Shown here: positions 54,945 to 62,754 of the stretch, one piece after another
Numbering within the stretch: position 1 is the first letter of the stretch
Layout of the letters: the number at the start of each line of letters is the position of its first letter
Assembly: GCF_042684665.1 (NCBI RefSeq)
Contig: NZ_JBHULY010000028.1
Span: 1-64,000 of the forward strand
Length of the DNA: 64,000 bases
Origin: Jejuia rubra
Lineage (GTDB): Bacteria; Bacteroidota; Bacteroidia; Flavobacteriales; Flavobacteriaceae
Reading direction: 5' to 3'
Position numbers and translations under genes: made by a program
The notes under the pieces: generated by a model
Database searches by the model: none
Seen by the model: only the letters and a program-made list of their open reading frames with translations
What the model was told of the DNA's origin: nothing

Positions 54945-55313
54945 ATGGTACAACAAGAATCAAGATTAAAAGTAGCTGACAACACTGGTGCAAAGGAAGT
55001 ATTGACTATCCGAGTATTAGGTGGTACTAAAAGAAGATACGCTTCTGTAGGGGATAAAATTGTAGTGTCTGTAAAGGATGCTACTCCTAATGGAAACATT
55101 AAAAAGGGAGCTGTTTCAACTGCAGTTGTTGTGCGTACCGTAAAAGAAGTAAGACGTCCTGACGGATCTTATATTAGATTTGACGACAATGCCTGTGTAT
55201 TATTGAACCCAACTGGTGAAATGAGAGGTACTCGTGTTTTTGGACCTGTTGCTAGAGAGCTTCGTGATAAACAATTCATGAAAATTGTATCATTAGCACC
55301 AGAAGTGCTGTAA
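54945..55313 (+). CDS. rplN: ribosomal protein uL14
   Basis: 122 aa. Forms an intersubunit bridge. MVQQESRLKVADNTGAKEVLTIRVLGG and the C-terminal GTRVFGPVARELRDKQFMKIVSLAPEVL are the family ends. Confidence 0.98.
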   Translation: MVQQESRLKVADNTGAKEVLTIRVLGGTKRRYASVGDKIVVSVKDATPNGNIKKGAVSTAVVVRTVKEVRRPDGSYIRFDDNACVLLNPTGEMRGTRVFGPVARELRDKQFMKIVSLAPEVL

Positions 55314-55349
55314 AAACGTAATTTATTACGTTTCAACAAAAACAATAAA

Positions 55350-55661
55350 ATGGGAAAGCTTAAAATAAAAACTGGAGATACCGTAAAAGTAATTGCTGGA
55401 GACCACAAAGGTGCTGAAGGTAAAGTTCAAAAGGTATTAATAGATAAGAACAAAGCGATTGTTGAAGGTGTAAACTTGGTAAAGAAACACACTAAGCCAA
55501 GTGCTCAAAGCCCTCAAGGTGGAATCGTTGAAAAAGAAGCGGCTATTCATATTTCCAACTTATCATTGTTGACTTCAAAGGGAGAAACAACAAGAGTTGG
55601 GTATAGAATGGAAGGCGACAAGAAAGTGAGATTTTCAGTAAAATCTAATGAAGTAATATAG
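55350..55661 (+). CDS. rplX: ribosomal protein uL24
   Basis: 103 aa. KOW-domain assembly initiator: KIKTGDTVKVIAGDHKGAEGKVQKV, then GVNLVKKHTKPSAQSPQGGIVEKEA. It is followed by rplE after 2 bp. Confidence 0.98.
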   Translation: MGKLKIKTGDTVKVIAGDHKGAEGKVQKVLIDKNKAIVEGVNLVKKHTKPSAQSPQGGIVEKEAAIHISNLSLLTSKGETTRVGYRMEGDKKVRFSVKSNEVI

Positions 55662-55663
55662 TT

Positions 55664-56215
55664 ATGGCATATTCACCTAGACTTAAAGAAGAGTACAAAA
55701 GCAGAGTAATTGCTGCTCTTACAGACGAATTTGGATATAAAAATGTAATGCAAGTGCCTAAACTTCAAAAGATAGTAATATCTAAAGGAGTTGGTGGGGC
55801 TGTTGCAGACAAAAAGTTAATCGACCACGCTGTGGACGAGTTAACCATGATATCAGGGCAAAAAGCCATAGCTACAATGTCTAAAAAAGATGTTGCTTCT
55901 TTCAAATTAAGAAAAGGGATGCCAATCGGAGCAAAAGTAACTTTGCGTGGCGAAAGAATGTATGAGTTTTTGGATAGACTGGTAACTTCAGCATTGCCAC
56001 GTGTTAGAGATTTCAATGGTATCAAGGCTACTGGATTTGATGGAAGAGGTAACTACAACTTAGGAGTTACTGAGCAAATCATCTTCCCGGAGATTAACAT
56101 TGATAAAGTGAACAAAATCTCTGGTATGGATATCACATTTGTGACTTCCGCAGAAACCGATAAGGAAGCAAAATCATTATTAAGCGAATTAGGATTACCT
56201 TTTAAAAAGAATTAA
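55664..56215 (+). CDS. rplE: ribosomal protein uL5
   Basis: 183 aa. 5S-rRNA-binding protein of the central protuberance. QVPKLQKIVISKGVG, KLRKGMPIGAKVTLRGERMYEFLDRL and GVTEQIIFPEI are the family motifs. Confidence 0.98.
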   Translation: MAYSPRLKEEYKSRVIAALTDEFGYKNVMQVPKLQKIVISKGVGGAVADKKLIDHAVDELTMISGQKAIATMSKKDVASFKLRKGMPIGAKVTLRGERMYEFLDRLVTSALPRVRDFNGIKATGFDGRGNYNLGVTEQIIFPEINIDKVNKISGMDITFVTSAETDKEAKSLLSELGLPFKKN

Positions 56216-56218
56216 GAT

Positions 56219-56488
56219 ATGGCTAAAGAATCAATGAAAGCCCGCGAGGTAAAAAGAGCTAAAACCGTAGCCAAGTATGCTGAAAAGCGTAAAGCTTTAA
56301 AAGAAGCTGGAGATTACGAAGCATTACAAAAGTTACCAAAAAATGCTTCACCTATACGTCAGCACAACAGATGTAAGCTTACTGGAAGACCTAAAGGCTA
56401 CATGAGAACTTTTGGAATTTCTCGTGTTACTTTTAGAGAAATGGCAAACCAAGGTTTGATCCCAGGAGTTAAAAAGGCAAGCTGGTAA
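56219..56488 (+). CDS. rpsN: ribosomal protein uS14, zinc-free type
   Basis: 89 aa. Long form without the CxxC zinc motifs; the C-terminal RCKLTGRPKGYMRTFGISRVTFREMA is the RNA-binding core. The 76-bp spacer to rpsH carries the inverted repeat at 56518. Confidence 0.97.
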   Translation: MAKESMKAREVKRAKTVAKYAEKRKALKEAGDYEALQKLPKNASPIRQHNRCKLTGRPKGYMRTFGISRVTFREMANQGLIPGVKKASW

Positions 56489-56517
56489 AACAAGATTATA
56501 AATTGGTAGAAGGTTCG

Positions 56518-56535
56518 TCCCGATGACCATCGGGA
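56518..56535. repeat. TCCCGAT-type palindrome in the ribosomal cluster
   Basis: TCCCGATG-AC-CATCGGGA, a perfect 8-bp stem with 2-nt loop between rpsN and rpsH. The same TCCCGAT..ATCGGGA core forms the 20-bp palindrome at 30204-30223. Confidence 0.6.
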
Positions 56536-56564
56536 TTGAAAACCATTACCGCAAATTAATATAT

Positions 56565-56963
56565 ATGTATTCAGATCCAATAGCGGATTATTTAACGCGA
56601 GTTAGAAATGCAATCAGAGCCAACCACAGAGTGGTTGAGATTCCTGCGTCTAACTTAAAAAAGGACATTACTAAAATATTATTCGAGCAAGGATATATTT
56701 TAAGCTACAAGTTCGACGATTCTACTGTACAAGGTACTATCAAGATTGCTTTGAAGTACAACAAAGAAACGAAAGAGCCTGTAATCAAGAAAATTCAACG
56801 TGTTAGTACGCCAGGTTTACGTAAGTATGCCGGTGCTAAAGAACTACCTAGAGTACTTAACGGTCTTGGTATTGCCATTGTTTCTACATCACATGGTGTA
56901 ATGACTGGTAAACAAGCCAAAAGGGACAATGTAGGTGGTGAAGTTTTATGTTACGTTTACTAA
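56565..56963 (+). CDS. rpsH: ribosomal protein uS8
   Basis: 132 aa from the ATG at 56565 (MYSDPIADYLTRVRNA), where the family starts; an in-frame ATG at 56523 would begin inside the TCCCGAT palindrome. The C-terminal STSHGVMTGKQAKRDNVGGEVLCYVY is conserved. In E. coli it represses the spc operon. Confidence 0.97.
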   Translation: MYSDPIADYLTRVRNAIRANHRVVEIPASNLKKDITKILFEQGYILSYKFDDSTVQGTIKIALKYNKETKEPVIKKIQRVSTPGLRKYAGAKELPRVLNGLGIAIVSTSHGVMTGKQAKRDNVGGEVLCYVY

Positions 56964-56978
56964 TAAAGGGAGAAAGAG

Positions 56979-57521
56979 ATGAGTAGAATAGGAAATAACC
57001 CGGTTGGAATTCCTGAGGGAGTTACAGTAGAAGTAAAGGATAACGTTATTACGGTTAAAGGAAAATTAGGGGAATTGACCCAAGGTTTTGATACCGTAAA
57101 TGTAAAAGTTGAAGAAGGCAATGTTTTGGTTGAGCGTTCTGCAGAAACTAAAGAACACAAAGCAAAGCATGGATTATATAGAGCACTTGTCAATAACATG
57201 ATTGAAGGTGTTTCTAAAGGTTTTACTAAGGAATTGGAATTGGTTGGTGTAGGTTACAGAGCCTCAAACCAAGGTCAGAAACTGGATTTAGCTTTAGGGT
57301 TTTCACATAATATTGTGATGAATATTGCCCCTGAGGTAAAAATTGAAACAGTTTCTGAAAAAGGAAAGAATCCAATTGTAAAATTGACATCTCACGACAA
57401 GCAGTTAGTTGGTCAAGTAGCCGCTAAGATCCGTTCATTCCGTAAGCCTGAGCCTTACAAAGGAAAAGGAATCAAGTTTGTTGGTGAAGAATTAAGAAGA
57501 AAAGCAGGTAAATCAGCTTAA
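56979..57521 (+). CDS. rplF: ribosomal protein uL6
   Basis: 180 aa. Two similar domains near the factor-binding site; MSRIGNNPVGIPEGV at the start and PEPYKGKGIKFVGEELRRKAGKS at the end are conserved. Confidence 0.98.
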   Translation: MSRIGNNPVGIPEGVTVEVKDNVITVKGKLGELTQGFDTVNVKVEEGNVLVERSAETKEHKAKHGLYRALVNNMIEGVSKGFTKELELVGVGYRASNQGQKLDLALGFSHNIVMNIAPEVKIETVSEKGKNPIVKLTSHDKQLVGQVAAKIRSFRKPEPYKGKGIKFVGEELRRKAGKSA

Positions 57522-57531
57522 TAATTGAGTT

Positions 57532-57888
57532 ATGGCATTAACAAAGAATCAAAGAAGATTAAGAATTAAAAACAGAATCCGCAAGATCGTTTCTGGTACA
57601 GCAACTAGACCACGATTGACTGTTTTTAGAAGTAATAAGGAAATCTATGCTCAAATAGTTGATGACGTTTCTGGAAAAACCATTAGCGCTGCGTCTTCTC
57701 GAGATAAGGATATTGCGAAAGCAAAAGGAAATAAGCAGGAAATAGCGGCTTTAGTAGGTAAGGCTGTTGCCGAAAAAGCTTTGAAAGCTGGTGTTGACAC
57801 TATTTCTTTTGATAGAGGTGGTTATTTATACCACGGTAGAGTAAAATCATTAGCCGAAGGTGCTAGGGAAGCAGGACTTAAATTCTAA
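57532..57888 (+). CDS. rplR: ribosomal protein uL18
   Basis: 118 aa. Binds 5S rRNA. RRLRIKNRIRKIVSGTATRPRLTVFRSNKEIYAQIVDD and the C-terminal FDRGGYLYHGRVKSLAEGAREAGLKF are typical. Confidence 0.98.
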   Translation: MALTKNQRRLRIKNRIRKIVSGTATRPRLTVFRSNKEIYAQIVDDVSGKTISAASSRDKDIAKAKGNKQEIAALVGKAVAEKALKAGVDTISFDRGGYLYHGRVKSLAEGAREAGLKF

Positions 57889-57894
57889 GACATT

Positions 57895-58419
57895 ATGTAT
57901 CATAAATATAAAAACGCAGAATTGGTAAAACCAGGTGGATTGGATCTTAAAGATCGTTTAGTTGGTGTACAAAGAGTTACCAAAGTAACAAAGGGTGGTA
58001 GAGCTTTCGGTTTTTCGGCAATTGTAGTGGTTGGTGATGAAAACGGGGTAGTTGGCCAAGGTTTAGGAAAATCCAAGGACGTTGCCAGCGCAATCGCAAA
58101 GGCTGTTGAGGATGCTAAGAAAAACTTGGTACGTATTCCTATCAGGAAAGGAACTTTGCCTCACGCCCAAAAGGGAAAATATGGTGGAGCAAGAGTGAAT
58201 ATCATTCCTGCCGCGCCCGGTACCGGTGTAATTGCCGGTGGTGCTGTAAGAACAGTTCTTGAAGCCGTTGGTGTGCACGACGTACTATCTAAATCCCAAG
58301 GATCGTCAAACCCTCATAACGTAGTAAAGGCAACTTTTGATGCTTTATTACAATTAAGGGATGCAAACGCCATTGCAAGGGATAGAGGTATTTCACTTGA
58401 ACAAGTTTTTAACGCATAA
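57895..58419 (+). CDS. rpsE: ribosomal protein uS5
   Basis: 174 aa. 30S protein of the mRNA entry and decoding fidelity. RVTKVTKGGRAFGFSAIVVVGDENGVVGQGLGKSKDV and the GTGVIAGGAVRTVLEAVG loop are conserved. Confidence 0.98.
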   Translation: MYHKYKNAELVKPGGLDLKDRLVGVQRVTKVTKGGRAFGFSAIVVVGDENGVVGQGLGKSKDVASAIAKAVEDAKKNLVRIPIRKGTLPHAQKGKYGGARVNIIPAAPGTGVIAGGAVRTVLEAVGVHDVLSKSQGSSNPHNVVKATFDALLQLRDANAIARDRGISLEQVFNA

Positions 58420-58425
58420 TTATTT

Positions 58426-58524
58426 AGACGGTAGTCTTTAGTAGTTAGACGTTAGAAGTATCAAAAAATTGGATTTTGAATTTTAACAATTCTAATGACT
58501 AAAGTCTAGAGACTAAAAACTAAG
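58426..58524. repeat. period-7 repeat with inverted arms, rpsE-rpmD spacer
   Basis: Left arm heptamers AGACGGT, AGTCTTT, AGTAGTT, AGACGTT, AGAAGTA (58426-58460); right arm TTCTAAT, GACTAAA, GTCTAGA, GACTAAA, AACTAAG (58490-58524). The right arm in reverse complement matches much of the left arm, so the spacer can fold into one long imperfect hairpin. Confidence 0.7.
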
Positions 58525-58528
58525 AAAG

Positions 58529-58708
58529 ATGGGAAAAATTAAAGTAACAAAGGTTAAAAGCGCTATCAATCGTACGCAAAGACAAAAAAGAACTTTAGAG
58601 GCTTTAGGTCTTAAAAAGATTGGTCAAGTAAAAGAGCATGAAGCTACACCAAATATTTTGGGTATGATTGCTAAAGTGTCACATTTAGTTTCTGTAGAAG
58701 AAGCTTAA
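58529..58708 (+). CDS. rpmD: ribosomal protein uL30
   Basis: 59 aa, short family member. MGKIKVTKVKSAINRTQRQK at the start, then KRTLEALGLKKIGQ and a C-terminal MIAKVSHLVSVEEA. It lies between rpsE and rplO as in the spc operon. It starts 4 bp after the right arm of the heptameric repeat. Confidence 0.96.
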   Translation: MGKIKVTKVKSAINRTQRQKRTLEALGLKKIGQVKEHEATPNILGMIAKVSHLVSVEEA

Positions 58709-58723
58709 AAATAAAACTGAAAA

Positions 58724-59176
58724 ATGAATTTAAGTAACTTACAACCGGCAAAAGGATCGGTAAAAACACAAGGCAAGCGAGTAGGTCGCGGACAAGGTTC
58801 AGGAAAAGGTGGTACGGCTACACGTGGTCACAAAGGGGCAAAGTCTCGTTCTGGATATTCCAAGAAATTAGGATTTGAAGGTGGGCAAATGCCATTGCAG
58901 AGACGTGTGCCTAAATTTGGTTTTACAAATATCAACCGTGTGGAGTATCAGCCAATCAATTTGGATACTTTACAGGCTTTGGTAGATGATAAAAAAATAA
59001 AGGATACTGTTGATTTTGAAGCACTTTTCAATAATGGATTAGCCGGAAAGAATGATTTGGTTAAGATATTGGGTAGAGGTGAATTGAAAGCAAAACTGAA
59101 AGTATCTGCTCACAAGTTTTCTGCTTCAGCAAAAGCTGCAATTGAAGCGGCAGGTGGAGAAGCGATAACTTTATAA
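58724..59176 (+). CDS. rplO: ribosomal protein uL15
   Basis: 150 aa. N-terminal GKRVGRGQGSGKGGTATRGHKGAKSR tail and FEGGQMPLQRRVPKFGF are the family signature. It ends 14 bp before secY. Confidence 0.98.
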   Translation: MNLSNLQPAKGSVKTQGKRVGRGQGSGKGGTATRGHKGAKSRSGYSKKLGFEGGQMPLQRRVPKFGFTNINRVEYQPINLDTLQALVDDKKIKDTVDFEALFNNGLAGKNDLVKILGRGELKAKLKVSAHKFSASAKAAIEAAGGEAITL

Positions 59177-59190
59177 GATTACATTAACGT

Positions 59191-60558
59191 ATGAAACTTA
59201 TAGAATCAATAAAGAATGTTTGGAAAATTGAGGAGCTAAGAAACAGAATCATCCTTACCCTTAGTATACTATTGGTATATCGTTTTGGTGCCCAAATTGT
59301 ACTTCCAGGAATAGATTTTTCAAAATTATCTGGTCTTAGGGGAAGTGCCGAGGAAGGTGGATTAATTTGGTTAATCAACGCTTTTACTGGTGGTGGGTTC
59401 TCAAACGCTTCTGTGTTCGCTCTTGGAATTATGCCATACATTTCGGCTTCTATTGTTGTACAGTTAATGGGTATTGCCATTCCGTATTTACAGAAACTGC
59501 AAAAGGAAGGTGCAAGTGGTCAAAAGAAAATCACTCAGATTACGCGTTGGTTAACTATCGCTATCTGTTTGGTACAAGCACCGGGCTATTTGGCAAGTTT
59601 ACCAGCATTATCAGGTGCACCTTCAATGGGAGCCTTATTGATGACTGGTTTTTCTTCAACTACATTCATGTTCTCTTCCGTAATCATATTGGTAACGGGA
59701 TGTATTTTTGCGATGTGGCTGGGTGAGAAGATTACCGATAAAGGTATCGGAAACGGTATTTCATTATTGATTATGGTAGGTATTATTGCTACCATGCCTC
59801 AGTCATTCCTTCAGGAATATGCGGCTAGGGTGACGGAATCCAATGGTGGTTTAATTATGATTTTAATTGAATTGGTGATTTGGTTCGTGATCATACTCGC
59901 ATCTGTAATGCTAGTAATGGCTGTCAGAAAGATTGCTGTTCAATATGCAAGACGCACTGCTTCTGGGGGTTATGAAAGAGCAGCCGCTGGCGGTTCAAGA
60001 CAATACATTCCCTTGAAGTTGAATGCTTCTGGTGTAATGCCAATCATCTTTGCTCAGGCAATTATGTTTGTGCCTGGTTTAATAGGTGGTGCTTCCTTCT
60101 TGGAGAATACATCAACTGGACAATGGTTACAGACTAATTTTTCTGATATCTTCGGATTTTGGTACAACTTGATTTTTGCCCTGTTGATTATAATTTTCAC
60201 CTATTTCTATACTGCAATTACGGTACCTACCAATAAAATGGCAGATGATTTAAAAAGAAGTGGAGGTTTTATTCCTGGCATTCGTCCGGGAACCGAAACT
60301 GCTGAATATTTGGATAAAATCATGTCTCAAATAACGTTGCCCGGTTCTATCTTTTTGGCGTTAATTGCTGTATTTCCTGCATTTATCGTGAAATTGATCA
60401 ACGTTCAGCAAGGTTGGGCATTGTTCTTTGGTGGTACATCATTGTTGATTATGGTGGGTGTAGCTATCGATACGATGCAACAAGTGAATTCCTATTTACT
60501 GAATAGGCACTATGACGGCTTGATGAAAACTGGTAAAAACAGAAAAGCAGTTGCATAA
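59191..60558 (+). CDS. secY: protein translocase subunit SecY
   Basis: 455 aa with ten membrane segments. Channel protein of the Sec system in the inner membrane. LGIMPYISASIVVQLM near residue 85 is the plug/TM2 region, and GIRPGTETAEYLDKIM carries the cytoplasmic loop before TM9. It follows rplO, as in most bacteria. Confidence 0.98.
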   Translation: MKLIESIKNVWKIEELRNRIILTLSILLVYRFGAQIVLPGIDFSKLSGLRGSAEEGGLIWLINAFTGGGFSNASVFALGIMPYISASIVVQLMGIAIPYLQKLQKEGASGQKKITQITRWLTIAICLVQAPGYLASLPALSGAPSMGALLMTGFSSTTFMFSSVIILVTGCIFAMWLGEKITDKGIGNGISLLIMVGIIATMPQSFLQEYAARVTESNGGLIMILIELVIWFVIILASVMLVMAVRKIAVQYARRTASGGYERAAAGGSRQYIPLKLNASGVMPIIFAQAIMFVPGLIGGASFLENTSTGQWLQTNFSDIFGFWYNLIFALLIIIFTYFYTAITVPTNKMADDLKRSGGFIPGIRPGTETAEYLDKIMSQITLPGSIFLALIAVFPAFIVKLINVQQGWALFFGGTSLLIMVGVAIDTMQQVNSYLLNRHYDGLMKTGKNRKAVA

Positions 60559-60611
60559 ATATTGTGGCATGGTTAGTGTAACGCACTGACTGTAAACAAA
60601 ATATAAAATAA

Positions 60612-60827
60612 ATGGCAAAACAAGCGGCAATAGAACAAGACGGAACGATAATAGAGGCGTTATCAAACGCAATGTTCCGTGTTGAATTGGAAAATGGTCA
60701 CATTGTGACGGCACATATTTCAGGTAAGATGCGCATGCACTATATCAAATTATTACCAGGGGATAAAGTGAAATTAGAAATGAGCCCGTACGATTTAACT
60801 AAGGCTCGTATAACTTATAGATACTAA
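60612..60827 (+). CDS. infA: translation initiation factor IF-1
   Basis: 71 aa OB-fold protein. MAKQAAIEQDGTIIEALSNAMFRVELENG and GDKVKLEMSPYDLTKARITYRY are the usual ends. It occupies the 30S A site during initiation. Next to it is the heptameric repeat at 60831. Confidence 0.98.
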   Translation: MAKQAAIEQDGTIIEALSNAMFRVELENGHIVTAHISGKMRMHYIKLLPGDKVKLEMSPYDLTKARITYRY

Positions 60828-60830
60828 AAA

Positions 60831-60893
60831 AGTTCAAAGTTCAAAGTTCAAAGTTTTAAGTTGAACGTTGGATTTGGAACCTTGAATATTGAA
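60831..60893. repeat. period-7 tandem repeat, infA-rpmJ spacer
   Basis: Nine heptamers starting 3 bp after the infA stop: AGTTCAA three times, AGTTTTA, AGTTGAA, CGTTGGA, TTTGGAA, CCTTGAA, TATTGAA. They fill almost the entire 71-bp spacer. Confidence 0.75.
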
Positions 60894-60898
60894 TTATT

Positions 60899-61015
60899 AT
60901 GAAAGTAAGAGCATCAATTAAAAAAAGAAGCGCCGATTGTAAGATTGTGCGTAGAAAAGGTAGACTTTACGTGATAAACAAAAAGAATCCTAGATTTAAA
61001 CAAAGACAAGGGTAA
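60899..61015 (+). CDS. rpmJ: ribosomal protein bL36, zinc-free type
   Basis: 38 aa. MKVRASIKKRSADCKIVRR at the start and NPRFKQRQG at the end. Only C14 of the four usual zinc ligands is left: positions 11 and 27 are Ser and Asn and the terminal His is replaced, so it cannot form the standard zinc ribbon. It lies 3 bp before rpsM. Confidence 0.96.
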   Translation: MKVRASIKKRSADCKIVRRKGRLYVINKKNPRFKQRQG

Positions 61016-61018
61016 ATT

Positions 61019-61393
61019 ATGGCAAGAATTGCAGGTGTAGACATACCAAAACAAAAAAGAGGCGCTATTTCTTTAACCTATATCTACGGTATTGGTAAAA
61101 GTAGAGCAAAAGAAATTTTAGCAACGGCTAAAGTTAACGAAGACACAAAGGTACAAGATTGGACAGACGACGAAATCGGAGCAATCCGTGAGGCTGTATC
61201 GGTTTATACTATTGAAGGTGAATTACGTTCTGAAACACAATTGAACATTAAACGTTTGATGGATATTGGATGTTACAGAGGTATTCGTCACAGAGCTGGT
61301 CTTCCGTTAAGAGGGCAACGTACTAAAAACAACTCTAGAACAAGAAAAGGTAGAAGAAAAACTGTTGCTAACAAGAAAAAGGCAACTAAATAA
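61019..61393 (+). CDS. rpsM: ribosomal protein uS13
   Basis: 124 aa. 30S head protein in bridge B1. MARIAGVDIPKQKRGAISLTYIYGIG and RGIRHRAGLPLRGQRTKNNSRTRKGRRKT are conserved. Confidence 0.98.
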   Translation: MARIAGVDIPKQKRGAISLTYIYGIGKSRAKEILATAKVNEDTKVQDWTDDEIGAIREAVSVYTIEGELRSETQLNIKRLMDIGCYRGIRHRAGLPLRGQRTKNNSRTRKGRRKTVANKKKATK

Positions 61394-61398
61394 TAAAT

Positions 61399-61489
61399 AG
61401 TCTTTAGTCTTTAGACGTTGGAAGGAATCTGTTTGAAATTTAAAAGGTTTAGGATTCTAGCGACTATTAACTAATCACTAAAAACTAAA
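61399..61489. repeat. period-7 repeat with inverted arms, rpsM-rpsK spacer
   Basis: Left heptamers AGTCTTT, AGTCTTT, AGACGTT (61399-61419); right heptamers GACTATT, AACTAAT, CACTAAA, AACTAAA (61462-61489). Same left-arm units and inverted layout as the rpsE-rpmD spacer. Confidence 0.7.
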
Positions 61490-61492
61490 AAA

Positions 61493-61876
61493 ATGGCAAA
61501 GTCGAGTACTAAAAAACGTAAAGTAATAGTAGATGCTGTTGGGGAAGCACACGTAACAGCTTCTTTCAATAACATCATCATTTCATTAACCAATAAGAAA
61601 GGTGACGTCATCTCATGGTCGTCAGCTGGTAAAATGGGATTTAGAGGATCTAAAAAGAACACACCTTATGCAGCCCAGTTAGCAGCAGAAGATGCGGCAG
61701 GCGTAGCTTTGGAAGCTGGTTTAAAAAAGGTAAAAGTGTACGTAAAAGGTCCTGGTAATGGTAGAGAATCTGCTATCCGTTCTATCCACAATGCTGGTAT
61801 TGAAGTTACCGAAATTATCGATGTAACACCACTACCACACAACGGATGTCGTCCACCAAAACGTAGAAGAGTTTAA
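61493..61876 (+). CDS. rpsK: ribosomal protein uS11
   Basis: 127 aa. 30S platform protein. AHVTASFNNIIISLTNKKGDVISWSSAGKMGFRGSKKNTPYAAQ and the C-terminal DVTPLPHNGCRPPKRRRV are diagnostic. Confidence 0.98.
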   Translation: MAKSSTKKRKVIVDAVGEAHVTASFNNIIISLTNKKGDVISWSSAGKMGFRGSKKNTPYAAQLAAEDAAGVALEAGLKKVKVYVKGPGNGRESAIRSIHNAGIEVTEIIDVTPLPHNGCRPPKRRRV

Positions 61877-61902
61877 TCACGGTTTTGCATCGTGATTCAG
61901 GT

Positions 61903-61945
61903 AAAAAATTAATGTCATCTGTTACTCAGTTGATGTTAATTTTTT
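61903..61945 (+). terminator. terminator-like hairpin between rpsK and rpsD
   Basis: AAAAAATTAA (61903-61912) pairs with TTAATTTTTT (61936-61945), with an inner CATC/GATG pairing and a T-rich 3' arm. A smaller hairpin, AATCACG/CGTGATT, lies at the rpsK stop (61875-61897). Partial termination would split the alpha-operon genes into two units. Confidence 0.55.
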
Positions 61946-61948
61946 ATG

Positions 61949-61956
61949 TAAATTTG
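61949..61956 (+). promoter_or_regulatory. -7 box of an internal promoter before rpsD
   Basis: TAAATTTG matches TAnnTTTG just after the terminator-like hairpin and 95 bp before rpsD. No TTTG is found at the -33 position, so support is moderate. Confidence 0.45.
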
Positions 61957-62050
61957 CAAACCGAAAAAACAAGTATCACCGAGAGAATAACGGTTATCGA
62001 AGGATAAGATTAAGACCTGAATTCATAACTACTCTCATAATTAATTAAAA

Positions 62051-62656
62051 ATGGCAAGATATACTGGTCCTAAAACTAAAATCGCCCGTAAGTTTGGCGA
62101 AGCAATCTTCGGAGAAGATAAATCATTTGAAAAAAGAAATTATCCTCCAGGACAACACGGAAACAACAGAAGACGTGGTAAAAAATCTGAGTACGCAATT
62201 CAATTAGCGGAAAAGCAAAAAGCAAAATACACTTATGGTATTTTAGAGCGTCAATTTAGAGGCTTATTTAAAAAAGCTAGAGCAGCACAGGGAATTACCG
62301 GTGAGGTGCTTTTACAATTATGTGAATCTAGATTGGACAACGTGGTTTTCAGAATGGGAATTTCCCCTTCAAGAAGTGGTGCCCGTCAATTGGTATCCCA
62401 CAGACACATTACTGTAAATGGTGAAATCGTAAACATTCCTTCTTATCAACTAAAGGCAGGTGATGTTGTAGCGGTAAGAGAAAAATCAAAATCTCTTGAG
62501 GCTATCGATAGGTCGCTTTCTAACTCAAGCCACGTTTACGAGTGGATTACTTGGAACAACGATACTAAATCTGGAACATACGTTTCTGTTCCTGCTAGAA
62601 TCCAAATTCCAGAAAATATCAACGAACAATTCATCGTCGAATTATACTCTAAATAA
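62051..62656 (+). CDS. rpsD: ribosomal protein uS4
   Basis: 201 aa. 16S-binding assembly protein. MARYTGPKTKIARKFGEAIFG, the S4 domain LCESRLDNVVFRMGISPSRSGARQLVSHRHITVNG and NEQFIVELYSK at the end identify it. Preceded by its own possible promoter. Confidence 0.98.
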   Translation: MARYTGPKTKIARKFGEAIFGEDKSFEKRNYPPGQHGNNRRRGKKSEYAIQLAEKQKAKYTYGILERQFRGLFKKARAAQGITGEVLLQLCESRLDNVVFRMGISPSRSGARQLVSHRHITVNGEIVNIPSYQLKAGDVVAVREKSKSLEAIDRSLSNSSHVYEWITWNNDTKSGTYVSVPARIQIPENINEQFIVELYSK

Positions 62657-62754
62657 TATATTAACAACATTGGTATTTGGCCAAAGGGTTTATTCGTACT
62701 TCTTCAAACTTATAAACCGCGCAACCAAGTAACAATTAAAACGAAGAAACAAAA

